From Muricea muricata (taxonomy: Eukaryota; Cnidaria; Anthozoa; Malacalcyonacea; Plexauridae): a stretch of 64,000 bases of DNA. Below are positions 12,401-26,900 of the stretch, piece after piece. The DNA lies in assembly GCA_963855995.1 (NCBI GenBank), contig OY979730.1, forward strand, positions 6,459,341 to 6,523,340, read 5' to 3'. The translations under genes were made by a program, and so were the position numbers. Below the pieces are notes generated by a model. That model saw only the letters and a program-made list of their open reading frames with translations, had not been told where the DNA came from and did no database searches. How positions within the stretch are numbered: the first letter of the stretch is position 1; every line of letters begins with the position of its first letter.

Positions 12401-15400
12401 CCTATAACTAGCTTATAAACTGAAAAGAAACGATCTTAGAATCATCAAAATCGCGTTTTTAAAGCTGTAGAAGCGATTTGAGCGTAAAAACATGCTCAAA
12501 TCAGAAACTAAAGATTCCCGTCTAAAATCAATCACGGCGACGTTTTAGAGCTAGAAATGATATTTTTAGTGCTAAAGTGAACGAGTTAAGCGCAATGATA
12601 TAATGCAATCACGGATCTAAAAGAGACCTTCTAAATGGAAATTGAAGAACTTAGCAAGTCGGGAATCAAGTTTTTGGCGCTCAAACAATGGAGATGAGTT
12701 AAAACATGTTGAAATACGAAACCTATAACTAGCTTGTAATCTGAAAAGACACGATCTTAGAATCATCAAAATCGCGTTTTTAGCACTCTAGAAGTGATTT
12801 GAGCGTAAAAACATGCGAAAATCAACAACTATAGATTCGCGTCTTTAGTCGTTCACGGCGACGTTTTAGAGCTTAAAATGATATTTTAGTGCTAAAGTTA
12901 ACGAATTGAGCGCTATGATGTACTGCAATCACGGACTTAAAAAAGACCTTCTATATGAAAATTGCAGAACTTAGCAAGTCGGGAATCAAGTTTTCATCGC
13001 TCAAACCACGGAGATGAGTGAAATAACATGTTGAAATGAGAAACCTTAAACTAAGTTATAAACTGAAAAGAAACGATCTTAGAATCATCAAAATCGCGTT
13101 TTTAGCGCTCTAGAAGCGATTTGAGCGTAAAAACATCCTCAAATCACCAACTATAGATTCGCGTCTTAAATCGTTCACGGCAACTTTTTAGAGCTTAAAA
13201 TGATATTTTAGTGCTAAAGTTAACGAATTGAGCGCTATGATGTACTGCAATCACGGACTTAAAAGAGACCTTCTAAATGAAAATTGCAGAACTTAGCAAG
13301 TCGGGAATCAAGTTTTCATCACTCAAACCACGGAGATGAGTGAAATAACATGTTGAAATGAGAAACCTTAAACTACGTTATAAACTGAAAAGAAACGATC
13401 TTAGAATCATCAAAATCGCGTTTTTAGCGCTCTAGAAACGATTTGAGCGTAAAAACATCCTCAAATCAATAACTATAGATTCGCGTCTTAAATCGTTCAC
13501 GGCGACGTTTTAGAGCTTAAAATGATATTTCAGTGCTAAAGTTAACGAGTTGAGCGCTATGATGTACTGCACTCACGGACTTAAAAGAGACCTTCTAAAT
13601 GAAAATTGCAGAACTTAGCAAGTCGGGAATCAAGTTTTCAGCGCTCAAACCATGGAGATGAGTGAAATAACATGTTGAAATGCGAAACCTATAACTAGCT
13701 TAAAATCTGAAAAGACACGATCTTAGAATCATTAAAATCGCGTTTTTAGCGCTGTAGCAGCGATTTAAGCATAAAACATGCTCATGTCCCCAACTATAGA
13801 TTCACGTCTTAAATCGTTCACGGCGACGTTTTAGAGCTTAAAATGATATTTCAGTGCTAACGTTAACGAATTGAGCGCTATGATGTACTGCAATCACGGA
13901 CTTCAAAGAGACCTTCTATATAAAACTGCAGAACTTAGCAAGTCGGGAATTAAGTTTTCGGCGCTCAAACCACGGAGATGAGTGAAATAACAGGTTGAAA
14001 CAGAAACCTATAACTAGCTTATAAACTGAAAAGAAACGATCTTAGAATCATCAAAATCGCGTTTTTAAAGCTGTAGAAGCGATTTGAGAGTAAAAACATG
14101 CTCAAATCAGAAACTAAAGATTCCCGTCTAAAATAAATCACGGCGACGTTTTAGAGCTTAAAATGATATTTTTAGTGCTAAAGTGAACGAGTTAAGCGCA
14201 ATGATATAATGCAATCACGGATCTAAAAGAGACCTTCTAAATGGAAATTAAAGAACTTAGCAAGTCGGGAATCAAGTTTTTGGCGCTCAAACAATGGAGA
14301 TGAGTTAAAACATGTTGAAATACGAAACCTATAACTAGCTTGTAATCTGAAAAGACACGATCTTAGAATCATCAAAATCGCGTTTTTAGCGCTCTAGAAG
14401 CGATTTGAGCGTAAAAACATCCTCAAATCACCAACTATAGATTCGCGTCTTAAATCGTTCACGGCGACGTTTTAGAGCTTAAAATGATATTTCAGTGCTA
14501 AAGTTAACGAATTGAGCGCTATGATGTACTGCTATCACGGACTTAAAAGAGACCTTCTAAATGAAAATTGCAGAACTTAGCAAGTCGGGAATAAAGTTTT
14601 CGCCGCTCAAACCATGGAGATGAGTGAAATAACATGTTGAAATGCGAAACCTATAACTAGCTTGTAATCTGAAAAGACACGATCTTAGAATCATCAAAAT
14701 CGCGTTTTTTGCGCTGTAGCAGCGATTTAAGCATAAAACATGCTCATATATCCAACTATAGATTCACGTCTTAAATCGTTCACGGCGACGTTTTAGAGCT
14801 TAAAATGATATTTCAGTGCTAACGTTAACGAATTGAGCGCTATGATGTACTGCAATCACGGACTTCAAAGAGACCTTCTACATAAAAATTGCAGAACTTA
14901 GCAAGTCGGGAATTAAGTTTTCGGCGCTCAAACCACGGAGATGAGTGAAATAACATGTTGAAACAGAAACCTATAACTAGCTTATAAACTGAAAAGAAAC
15001 GATCTTAGAATCATCAAAATCGCGTTTTTAAAGCTGTAGAAGCGATTTGAGCGTAAAAACATGCTCAAATCAGAAACTAAAGATTCCTGTCTAAAATCAA
15101 TCACTGCGACGTTTTAGAGCTTAAAATGATATTTTTAGTGCTAAAATGAACTAGTTAAGCGCAATGATATAATGCAATCACGGACCTAAAAGAGACCTTC
15201 TAAATGGAAATTGAAGAACTTAGCAAGTCGGGAAACAAGTTTTCGGCGCCAAACCATGGAGATGAGTGAAATAACATGTTGAAATGCGAAACCTATATCT
15301 AGCTTGTAATCTGAAAAGACACGATCTTAGAATCATCAAAATCGCGTTTTTAGCGCTGTAGAAGCGATTTGAGCGTAAAAACATGCTCAAGTCACCAACT

Positions 15401-17059
15401 AAAGATTCGCGTCTTAAATCGTTCACAGCGACGTTTTAGAGCTTAAAATGATATTTCAGTGCTAAAGTTAACGAACTGAGCGCTATGATTAACTGCAATC
15501 ACGGACTTAAAAGAGACCTTCTAAATGAAAACTGCAGAACTTAGCAAGTCGGGAATCAAGTTTTCGGCGCTCAAACCACAGAGATGAGATAAATAACATG
15601 TTGAAATTAGAAACCTTAAACTAAGTTATAAACTGAAAAGAAACGATCTTCGAATCATCAAAATCGCGTTTTTAGCGCTCTAGAAGCGATTTGAGCGTCA
15701 AAACATCCTCAAATCACCAACTATAGATTCGCGTCTTAAATCGTTCACGGCGACGTTTTAGAGCTTAATATGATATTTGAGTGCTAAAGTTAACGAATTG
15801 AGCGCTATGATGTACTGCAATCACGGACTTAAAAGAGACCTTCTAAATAAAAATTGCAGAACTTAGCAAGTCGGGAATTAAGTTTTCGGCGCTCAAACGA
15901 CGGAGATGAGTGAAATAACATGTTGAAATCATAAACCTATAACTACCTTATAAACTGAAAAGAAACGATCTTTGAATCATCAAAATCGCGTTTTTAAAGC
16001 TGTAGAAGCGATTTGAGCGTAAAAACATGCTCAAGTCACCAACTAAAGATTCGCGTCTTTAGTCGTTCACGGCGACGTTGTAGAGCTTAAAATGATATTT
16101 TAGTGCTAAAGTTAACGAATTGAGCGCTATGATGTACTGCAATCACGGACTTAAAAGAGACCTTCTAAATGAAAATTGCAGAACTTAGCAAGTCGGGAAT
16201 AAAGTTTTCGCCGCTCAAACCATGGAGATGAGTGAAATAACATGTTGAAATGCGAAACCTATAACTAGCTTGTAATCTGAAAAGACACGATCTTAGAATC
16301 ATCAAAATCGCGTTTTTTGCGCTGTAGCAGCGATTTAAGCATAAAACATGCTCATATATCCAACTATAGATTCACGTCTTAAATCGTTCACGGCGACGTT
16401 TTAGAGCTTAAAATGATATTTCAGTGCTAACGTTAACGAATTGAGCGCTATGATGTACTGCAATCACGGACTTCAAAGAGACCTTCTATATAAAAATTGC
16501 AGAACTTAGCAAGTCGGGAATTAAGTTTTCGGCGCTCAAACGACGGAGATGAGTGAAATAACATGTTGAAATCATAAACCTATAACTACCTTATAAACTG
16601 AAAAGAAACGATCTTTGAATCATCAAAATCGCGTTTTTAAAGCTGTAGAAGCGATTTGAGCGTAAAAACATGCTCAAGTCACCAACTAAAGATTCGCGTC
16701 TTTAGTCGTTTACGGCGACGTTGTAGAGCTTAAAATGATATTTTAGTGCTAAAGTTAACGAATTGAGCAATATGATGTACTGCAATCACGGACTTAAAAG
16801 AGACCTTCTAAATGAAAATTGCAGAACTTAGCAAGTCGGGAATCAAGTTTTCATCGCTCAAACCACGGAGATGAGTGAAATAACATGTTGAAATGAGAAA
16901 CCTTAAACTAAGTTATAAACTGAAAAGAAACGATCTTAGAATCATCAAAATCACGTTTTTAGCGCTCTAGAAACGATTTGAGCGTAAAAACATCCTCAAA
17001 TCACCAACTATAGATTCGCGTCTTAAATCGTTCACGGCGACGTATTAGAGCTTAAAATG
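9470..17059 (+). repeat. Satellite block B, copy 1
   Basis: About 23-24 monomers in an order that recurs at 32,326-39,595. Private markers give the alignment: ATACCTTCAAAATTAAATG at 9,725 and 32,581 (offset 22,856), CTTAGATAGTCGGG at 11,361 and 34,216 (offset 22,855), and GAACTAGTTAAG near 15,148 and 38,327 (offset 23,179). The offset changes by whole monomers, which indicates gain or loss of complete repeat units. This copy has about two monomers (around 16,080-16,720) that are absent from the other. Confidence 0.85.
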
Positions 17060-20000
17060 ATATTTCAGTGCAAAAGTTAACGAATTGAGCGATATGATGT
17101 ACTGCAATCACGGACTTAAAAGAGACCTTCTAAATGAAAATTGCAGAACTTAGCAAGTCGGGAATTAAGTTTTCAGCGCTCAAACCATGGAGATGAGTGA
17201 AATAACATGTTGAATTGCGAAACCTATAACTAGCTTGTAATCTGAAAAGACACGATCTTAGAATCATCAAAATCGCGTTTTTAGCGCTGCAGCAGCGATT
17301 TAAGCATATAACATGCTCAAATCTTCAACTATAGATTCACGTCTTAAATCGTTCACGGCGACGTTTTAGAGCTTAAAATGATATTTCAGTGCTAAAGTTA
17401 ACGAATTGAGCGCTATTGATGTACTGCAATCACGGACTTAAAAGAGACCTTCTAAATGAAAATTGCAGAACTTAGCAAGTCGGGAATCAAGTTTTCGGCG
17501 TTCAAACCACGGAGATGAGTGAAATAACATGTTGAAATGAGAAACCTATAATTAGCTTGAAAACTGAAAAGACACGATCTTAGAATCATCAAAATCGCGT
17601 TTTTAGCGCTGTAGAAGCGATTTGAGCTTAAAAACATGCTCAAGTCACCAACTAAAGATTCGCGTCTTAAATCGTTCACGGCGACGTTTTAGAGCTTAAA
17701 ATGATATTTCAGTGCTAAAGTTAACGAATTGAGCGCTATGATTAACTGCAATCACGGACTTAAAAGAGACCTTCTAAATGAAAATTGCAGAACTTAGCAA
17801 GTCGGGAATCAAGTTTTCGGCGCTCAAACCACGGAGATGAGTGAAATAACATGTTGAAATGAGCAACCTATAACTAGCTTATAAACTGAAAAGAAACGAT
17901 CTTAGAATCATCAAAATCGCGTTTTTAGCGCTCTAGAAGCGATTTGAGCGTAAAAACATGCTCAAATCAGAAACTAAAGATTCCTGTCTAAAATCAATCA
18001 CGGCGACATTTTAGAGCTTAAAATGATATTTTTAGTGCTAAAGTGAACGAGTTAAGCGCAATGATATAATGCAATCACGGATCTAAAAGAGACCTTTTAA
18101 TTCGAAATTGAAGAACTTAGCAAGTCGGGAAAGAAGTTTTCATCGCTCAAACCACGGAGATGAGTGAAATAACATGTTGAAATGAGAAATCTTAAACTAA
18201 GTTATAAACTGAAAAGAAAGATCTTAGAATCATCAAAATCGCGTTTTTAGCGCTCTAGAAACGATTTGAGCGTAAAAACATCCTCAAATCACCAACTATA
18301 GATTCGCGTCTTAAATCGTTCACGGCGACGTTTTAGAGCTTAAAATGATATTTCAGTGCTAAAGTTAACGAGTTGAGCGCTATGATTTACTGCACTCACG
18401 GACTTAAAAGAGACCTTCTAAATGAAAATTGCAGAACTTAGCAAGTCGGGAATCAAGTTTTCAGCGCTCAAACCATGGAGATGAGTGAAATAACATGTTG
18501 AAATGCGAAACCTATAACTAGCTTGTAATCTGAAAAGACACGATCTTAGAATCATCAAAATCGCGTTTTTAGAGCTGTAGCAGCGATTTAAGCATAAAAC
18601 ATGCTCATGTCCCCAACTATAGATTCACGTCTTAAATCGTTCACGGCGACGTTTTAGAGCTTAAAATGATATTTCAGTGCTAAAGTTAACGAATTGAGCG
18701 CTATGATGTACTGCAATCACGGACTTAAAAGAGACCTTCTAAATAAAAATTGCAGAACTTAGCAAGTCGGGAATCAAGTTTTCGGCGCTCAAACCACGGA
18801 GATGAGTGAAATAACATGTTGAAATCAGAAACCTATAACTAGCTTATAAACTGAAAAGAAACGATCTTAGAATCATCAAAATCGCGTTTTTAAAGCTGTA
18901 GAAGCGATTTGAGAGTAAAAACATGCTCAAATCAGAAACTAAAGATTCCCGTCTAAAATCAATCACGGCGACGTTTTAGAGCTTAAAATGATATTTTTAG
19001 TGCTAAAGTGAACGAGTTAAGCGCAATGATATAATGCAATCACGGACCTAAAAGAGACCTTCTAAATGGAAATTGAAGAACTTAGCAAGTCGGGAAACAA
19101 GTTTTCGGCGCCAAACCATGGAGATGAGATAAATAACATGTTGAAATGCGAAACCTATATCTAGCTTGTAATCTGAAAAGACACGATCTTAGAATCATCA
19201 AAATCGCGTTGTTAGCGCTGTAGAAGCGATTTGAGCGTAAAAACATGCTCAAGTCACCAACTAAAGATTCGCGTCTTAAATCGTTCACAGCGACGTTTTA
19301 GAGCTTAAAATGATATTTCAGTGCTAAAGTTAACGAACTGAGCGCTATGATTAACTGCAATCACGGACTTAAAAGAGACCTTCTAAATGAAAACTGCAGA
19401 ACTTAGCAAGTCGGGAATCAAGTTTTCGGCGCTCAAACCACAGAGATGAGATAAATAACATGTTGAAATTAGAAACCTTAAACTAAGTTATAAACTGAAA
19501 AGAAACGATCTTAGAATCATCAAAATCGCGTTTTTAGTGCTCTAGAAGCGATTTGAGCGTAAAAACATGCTCAAATCAGAAACTAAAGATTCCTGTCTAA
19601 AATCAATCACGGCGACGTTTTAGAGCTTAAAATGATATTTTTAGTGCTAAAGTGAACGAGTTAAGCGCAATGATATAATGCAATCACGGACCTAAAAGAG
19701 ACCTTCTAAATGAAAATTGCAGAACTTAGCAAGTCGGGAATCAAATTTTCGGCGCTCAAACCATGGAGATGAGTGAAATAACATGTTGAAATGAGAAACC
19801 TATAACTAGCTTATAAACTGAAAAGAAACGATCTTAGAATCATCAAAATCGCGTTTTTAGCCCTCTAGAAGCAATTTGAGCGTAAAAAAATGCTCAAATC
19901 ACAAACTAAAGATTCCCGTCTAAAATCAATCACGGCGACGTTTCAGAGCTTAAAATGATATTTTTAGTGCTCAAGTGAACGAGTTAAGCGCAATGATATA

Positions 20001-20925
20001 ATGCAATCACGTACCTAAAAGAGACCTTCTAATTGGAAATTGAAGAACTTAGCAAGTCGGGAATTAAGTTTTCGGCGCTCAAACCACGGAGATGAGTGAA
20101 ATAACATGTTAAAATCAGAAACCTATAAGTAGCTTATAAACTGAAAAGAAACGATCTTAGAATCATCAAAATCGCGTTTTTAAAGCTGTAGATGCGATTT
20201 TAGCGTAAAAACATGCTCAAATCAGAAACTAAAGATTCCTGTCTAAAATCAATCACGGCGACGTTTTAGAGCTTAAAATGATATTTTTAGTGCTAAAGTG
20301 AATGAGTTAAGCGCAATGATATAATGCAATCACGGATCTAAAAGAGACATTCTAATTGGAAATTGAAGAACTTAGCAAGTCGGGAATTAAGTTTTCGGCG
20401 GTCAAACCATGGAGATGAGTGAAATAACATGTTGAAATGAGAAACCTATAACTAGCTTGTAAACTGAAAAGAAACGATCTTAGAATCATCAAAATCACGT
20501 TTTTAGCACTCTAGAAGTGATTTGAGCGTAAAAACATGCGAAAATCACCAACTATAGATTCGCGTCTTATGTCGTTCACGGCGACGTTTTAGAGCTTAAA
20601 ATGATATTTTAGTGCTAAAGTTAACGAATTGAGCGCTATGATGTACTGCAATCACGGACTTAAAAGAGACCTTCTAAATGAAAATTGCAGAACTTAGCAA
20701 GTCGGGAATCAAGTTTTCGGCGTTCAAACCACGGAGATGAGTGAAATAACATGTTGAAATTAGAAACCTTAAACTAAGTTATAAACTGAAAAGAAACGAT
20801 CTTAGAATCATCAAAATCGCGTTTTTAGCGCTCTAGAAACGATTTGAGCGTAAAAACATCCTCAAATCAACAACTATAGATTCGCGTCTTAAATCGTTCA
20901 CGGCGACGTATTAGAGCTTAAAATG
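17060..20925 (+). repeat. 12-monomer HOR, copy 3
   Basis: Matches position 1 onward at a constant offset of 17,059, including the opening GCAAAAG and GCGATATG variants that distinguish copy 1 from copy 2. The 75-codon and 68-codon chance frames at 393 and 2,023 reappear at 17,452 and 19,082 with the same spacing. One visible difference is CACGTACC near 20,010 in place of CACGGACC. Confidence 0.92.
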
Positions 20926-23900
20926 ATATTTCAGTGCTAAAGTTAACGAATTGAGTGCTATGATGTACTGCAATCACGGACTTAAAAGAGACCTTCTAAA
21001 TGAAAATTGCAGAACTTAGCAAGTCGGGAATTAAGTTTTCAGCGCTCAAACCATGGAGATGAGTGAAATAACATGTTGAAATGCGAAACCTATAACTAGC
21101 TTGTAATCTGAAAAGGCACGATCTTAGAATCATCAAAATCGCGTTTTTAGCGCTGTAGCAGCGATTTAAGCATAAAACATGCTCAAATCTTCAACTATAG
21201 ATTCACGTCTTAAATCGTTCACGGCGACGTTTTAGAGCTTAAAATGATATTTCAGTGCTAAAGTTAACGAATTGAGCGCTATGATGTACTGCAATCACGG
21301 ACTTAAAAGAGACCTTCTAAATGAAAATTGCAGAACTTAGCAAGTCGGGAATCAAGTTTTCGGCGTTCAAACCACGAAGATGAGTGAAATAACATGTTGA
21401 AATGAGAAACCTATAACTAGCTTGTAAACTGAAAAGAAACGATCTTAGAATCATCAAAATCGCGTTTTTAGACCTCTAGAAGTGATTTGAGCGTTAAAAC
21501 ATGCGAAAATCACCAACTATAGATTCGCGTCTTTAGTCGTTCACGGCGACGTTTTAGAGCTTAAAATGATATTTTAGTGCTTAAGTTAACGAATTGAGCG
21601 CTATGATGTACTGCAATCACGGACTTAAAAGAGACCTTCTAAATGAAAATTGCAGAACTTAGCAAGTCGGGAATCAAGTTTTCGGCGCTCAAACCATGGA
21701 GATGAGTGAAATAACATGTAAAATGCGAAACCTATATCTAGCTTGTAATCTGAAAAGACACGCTCTTAGAATCATCAAAATCGCGTTTTTAGCGCTGTAG
21801 AAGCGATTTGAGCTTAAAAACATGCTCAAGTCACCAACTAAAGATTCGCGTCTTAAATCGTTCACGGCGACGTTTTAGAGCTTAAAATGATATTTTAGTG
21901 CTAAAGTTAACGAATTGAGCGCTATGATGTACTGCAATCACGGACTTAAAAGAGACCTTCTAAATGAAAATTGCAGAACTTAGCAAGTCGGGAATCAAGT
22001 TTTCGGCGCTCAAACCATATAGATGAGTGAAATAACATGTTGAAATGCGAAATCTATATCTAGCTTGTAATCTGAAAACACACGATCTTAGAATCATCAA
22101 AATCGCGTTTTAAGCGCTGTAGAAGCGATTTGAGCGTAAAAACATGCTCAAGTCACCAACTAAAGATTCGCGTCTTAAATCGCTCACGGCGACGTTTTAG
22201 AGCTTAAAATGATATTTCAGTGCTAAAGTTAACGAATTGAGCGCTATGATTAACTGCAATCACGGACTTAAAAGAGACCTTCTAAATGAAAATTGCAGAA
22301 CTTAGCAAGTCGGGAATCAAATTTTCGGCGCTCAAACCATGGAGATGAGTGAAATAACATGTTGAAATGAGAAACCTATAACTAGCTTATAAACTGAAAA
22401 GAAACGATCTTAGAATCATCAAAATCGCGTTTTTAGCCCTCTAGAAGCAATTTGAGCGTAAAAAAATGCTCAAATCACAAACTAAAGATTCCCGTCTAAA
22501 ATCAATCACGGCGACGTTTCAGAGCTTAAAATGATATTTTTAGTGCTCAAGTGAACGAGTTAAGCGCAATGATATAATGCAATCACGGACCTAAAAGAGA
22601 CCTTCTAATTGGAAATTGAAGAACTTAGCAAGTCGGGAATTAAGTTTTCGGCGCTCAAACCACGGAGATGAGTGAAATAACATGTTAAAATCAGAAACCT
22701 ATAAGTAGCTTATAAACTGAAAAGAAACGATCTTAGAATCATCAAAATCGCGTTTTTAAAGCTGTAGATGCGATTTGAGCGTAAAAACATGCTCAAATCA
22801 GAAACTAAAGATTCCTGTCTAAAATCAATCACGGCGACGTTTTAGAGCTTAAAATGATATTTTTAGTGCTAAAGTGAATGAGTTAAGCGCAATGATATAA
22901 TGCAATCACGGATCTAAAAGAGACATTCTAATTGGAAATTGAAGAACTTAGCAAGTCGGGAATTAAGTTTTCGGCGGTCAAACCATGGAGATGAGTGAAA
23001 TAACATGTTGAAATGAGAAACCTATAACTAGCTTGTAAACTGAAAAGAAACGATCTTAGAATCATCAAAATCACGTTTTTAGCACTCTAGAAGTGATTTG
23101 AGCGTAAAAACATGCGAAAATCACCAACTATAGATTCGCGTCTTATGTCGTTCACGGCGACGTTTTAGAGCTTAAAATGATATTTTAGTGCTAAAGTTAA
23201 CGAATTGAGCGCTATGATGTACTGCAATCACGGACTTAAAAGAGACCTTCTAAATGAAAATTGCAGAACTTAGCAAGTCGGGAATCAAGTTTTCATCACT
23301 CAAACCACGGAGATGAGTGAAATAACATGTTGAAATTAGAAACCTTAAACTAAGTTATAAACTGAAAAGAAACGATCTTAGAATCATCAAAATCGCGTTT
23401 TTAGCGCTCTAGAAACGATTTGAGCGTAAAAACATCCTCAAATCAACAACTATAGATTCGCGTCTTAAATCGTTCACGGCGACGTATTAGAGCTTAAAAT
23501 GATATTTCAGTGCTAAAGTTAACGAATTGAGTGCTATGATGTACTGCAATCACGGACTTAAAAGAGACCTTCTAAATGAAAATTGCAGAACTTAGCAAGT
23601 CGGGAATTAAGTTTTCAGCGCTCAAACCATGGAGATGAGTGAAATAACATGTTGAAATGCGAAACCTATAACTAGCTTTTAATCTGAAAAGGCACGATCT
23701 TAGAATCATCAAAATCGCGTTTTTAGCGCTGTAGCAGCGATTTAAGCATAAAACATGCTCAAATCTTCAACTATAGATTCACGTCTTAAATCGTTCACGG
23801 CGACGTTTTAGAGCTTAAAATGATATTTCAGTGCTAAAGTTAACGAATTGAGCGCTATGATGTACTGCAATCACGGACTTAAAAGAGACCTTCTAAATGA

Positions 23901-26900
23901 AAATTGCAGAACTTAGCAAGTCGGGAATCAAGTTTTCGGCGTTCAAACCACGAAGATGAGTGAAATAACATGTTGAAATGAGAAACCTATAACTAGCTTG
24001 TAAACTGAAAAGAAACGATCTTAGAATCATCAAAATCGCGTTTTTAGACCTCTAGAAGTGATTTGAGCGTAAAAACATGCGAAAATCACCAACTATAGAT
24101 TCGCGTCTTTAGTCGTTCACGGCGACGTTTTAGAGCTTAAAATGATATTTTAGTGCTAAAGTTAACGAATTGAGCGCTATGATGTACTGCAATCACGGAC
24201 TTAAAAGAGACCTTCTAAATGAAAATTGCAGAACTTAGCAAGTCGGGAATCAAGTTTTCGGCGCTCAAACCATGGAGATGAGTGAAATAACATGTTGAAA
24301 TGCGAAATCTATATCTAGCTTGTAATCTGAAAACACACGATCTTAGAATCATCAAAATCGCGTTTTAAGCGCTGTAGAAGCGATTTGAGCGTAAAAACAT
24401 GCTCAAGTCACCAACTAAAGATTCGCGTCTTAAATCGTTCACGGCGACGTTTTAGAGCTTAAAATGATATTTCAGTGCTAAAGTTAACGAATTGAGCGCT
24501 ATGATTAACTGCAATCACGGACTTAAAAGAGACCTTCTAAATGAAAATTGCAGAACTTAGCAAGTCGGGAATCAAATTTTCGGCGCTCAAACCATGGAGA
24601 TGAGTGAAATAACATGTTGAAATGAGAAACCTATAACTAGCTTATAAACTGAAAAGAAACGATCTTAGAATCATCAAAATCGCGTTTTTAGCCCTCTAGA
24701 AGCAATTTGAGCGTAAAAAAATGCTCAAATCACAAACTAAAGATTTCCGTCTAAAATCAATCACGGCGACGTTTCAGAGCTTAAAATGATATTTTTAGTG
24801 CTCAAGTGAACGAGTTAAGCGCAATGATATAATGCAATCACGGACCTAAAAGAGACCTTCTAATTGGAAATTGAAGAACTTAGCAAGTCGGGAATTAAGT
24901 TTTCGGCGCTCAAACCACGGAGATGAGTGAAATAACATGTTAAAATCAGAAACCTATAAGTAGCTTATAAACTGAAAAGAAACGATCTTAGAATCATCAA
25001 AATCGCGTTTTTAAAGCTGTAGATGCGATTTGAGCGTAAAAACATGCTCAAATCAGAAACTAAAGATTCCTGTCTAAAATCAATCACGGCGACGTTTTAG
25101 AGCTTAAAATGATATTTTTAGTGCTAAAGTGAATGAGTTAAGCGCAATGATATAATGCAATCACGGATCTAAAAGAGACATTCTAATTGGAAATTGAAGA
25201 ACTTAGCAAGTCGGGAATTAAGTTTTCGGCGGTCAAACCATGGAGATGAGTGAAATAACATGTTGAAATGAGAAACCTATAACTAGCTTGTAAACTGAAA
25301 AGAAAAGATCTTAGAATCATCAAAATCACGTTTTTAGCACTCTAGAAGCGATTTGAGCGTAAAAACATGCGAAAATCACCAACTATAGATTCGCGTCTTA
25401 TGTCGTTCACGGCGACGTTTTAGAGCTTAAAATGATATTTTAGTGCTAAAGTTAACGAATTGAGCGCTATGATGTACTGCAATCACGGACTTAAAAGAGA
25501 CCTTCTAAATGAAAATTGCAGAACTTAGCAAGTCGGGAATCAAGTTTTCGGCGTTCAAACCACGGAGATGAGTGAAATAACATGTTGAAATTAGAAACCT
25601 TAAACTAAGTTATAAACTGAAAAGAAACGATCTTAGAATCATCAAAATCGCGTTTTTAGCGCTCTAGAAACGATTTGAGCGTAAAAACATCCTCAAATCA
25701 ACAACTATAGATTCGCGTCTTAAATCGTTCACGGCGACGTATTAGAGCTTAAAATGATATTTCAGTGCTAAAGTTAACGAATTGAGTGCTATGATGTACT
25801 GCAATCACGGACTTAAAAGAGACCTTCTAAATGAAAATTGCAGAACTTAGCAAGTCGGGAATTAAGTTTTCAGCGCTCAAACCATGGAGATGAGTGAAAT
25901 AACATGTTGAAATGCGAAACCTATAACTAGCTTGTAATCTGAAAAGGCACGATCTTAGAATCATCAAAATCGCGTTTTTAGCGCTGTAGCAGCGATTTAA
26001 GCATAAAACATGCTCAAATCTTCAACTATAGATTCACGTCTTAAATCGTTCACGGCGACGTTTTAGAGCTTAAAATGATATTTCAGTGCTAAAGTTAACG
26101 AATTGAGCGCTATGATGTACTGCAATCACGGACTTAAAAGAGACCTTCTAAATGAAAATTGCAGAACTTAGCAAGTCGGGAATCAAGTTTTCGGCGTTCA
26201 AACCACGAAGATGAGTGAAATAACATGTTGAAATGAGAAACCTATAACTAGCTTGTAAACTGAAAAGAAACGATCTTAGAATCATCAAAATCGCGTTTTT
26301 AGACCTCTAGAAGTGATTTGAGCGTTAAAACATGCGAAAATCACCAACTATAGATTCGCGTCTTTAGTCGTTCACGGCGACGTTTTAGAGCTTAAAATGA
26401 TATTTTAGTGCTTAAGTTAACGAATTGAGCGCTATGATGTACTGCAATCACGGACTTAAAAGAGACCTTCTAAATGAAAATTGCAGAACTTAGCAAGTCG
26501 GGAATCAAGTTTTCGGCGCTCAAACCATGGAGATGAGTGAAATAACATGTAAAATGCGAAACCTATATCTAGCTTGTAATCTGAAAAGACACGCTCTTAG
26601 AATCATCAAAATCGCGTTTTTAGCGCTGTAGAAGCGATTTGAGCTTAAAAACATGCTCAAGTCACCAACTAAAGATTCGCGTCTTAAATCGTTCACGGCG
26701 ACGTTTTAGAGCTTAAAATGATATTTTAGTGCTAAAGTTAACGAATTGAGCGCTATGATGTACTGCAATCACGGACTTAAAAGAGACCTTCTAAATGAAA
26801 ATTGCAGAACTTAGCAAGTCGGGAATCAAGTTTTCGGCGCTCAAACCATATAGATGAGTGAAATAACATGTTGAAATGCGAAATCTATATCTAGCTTGTA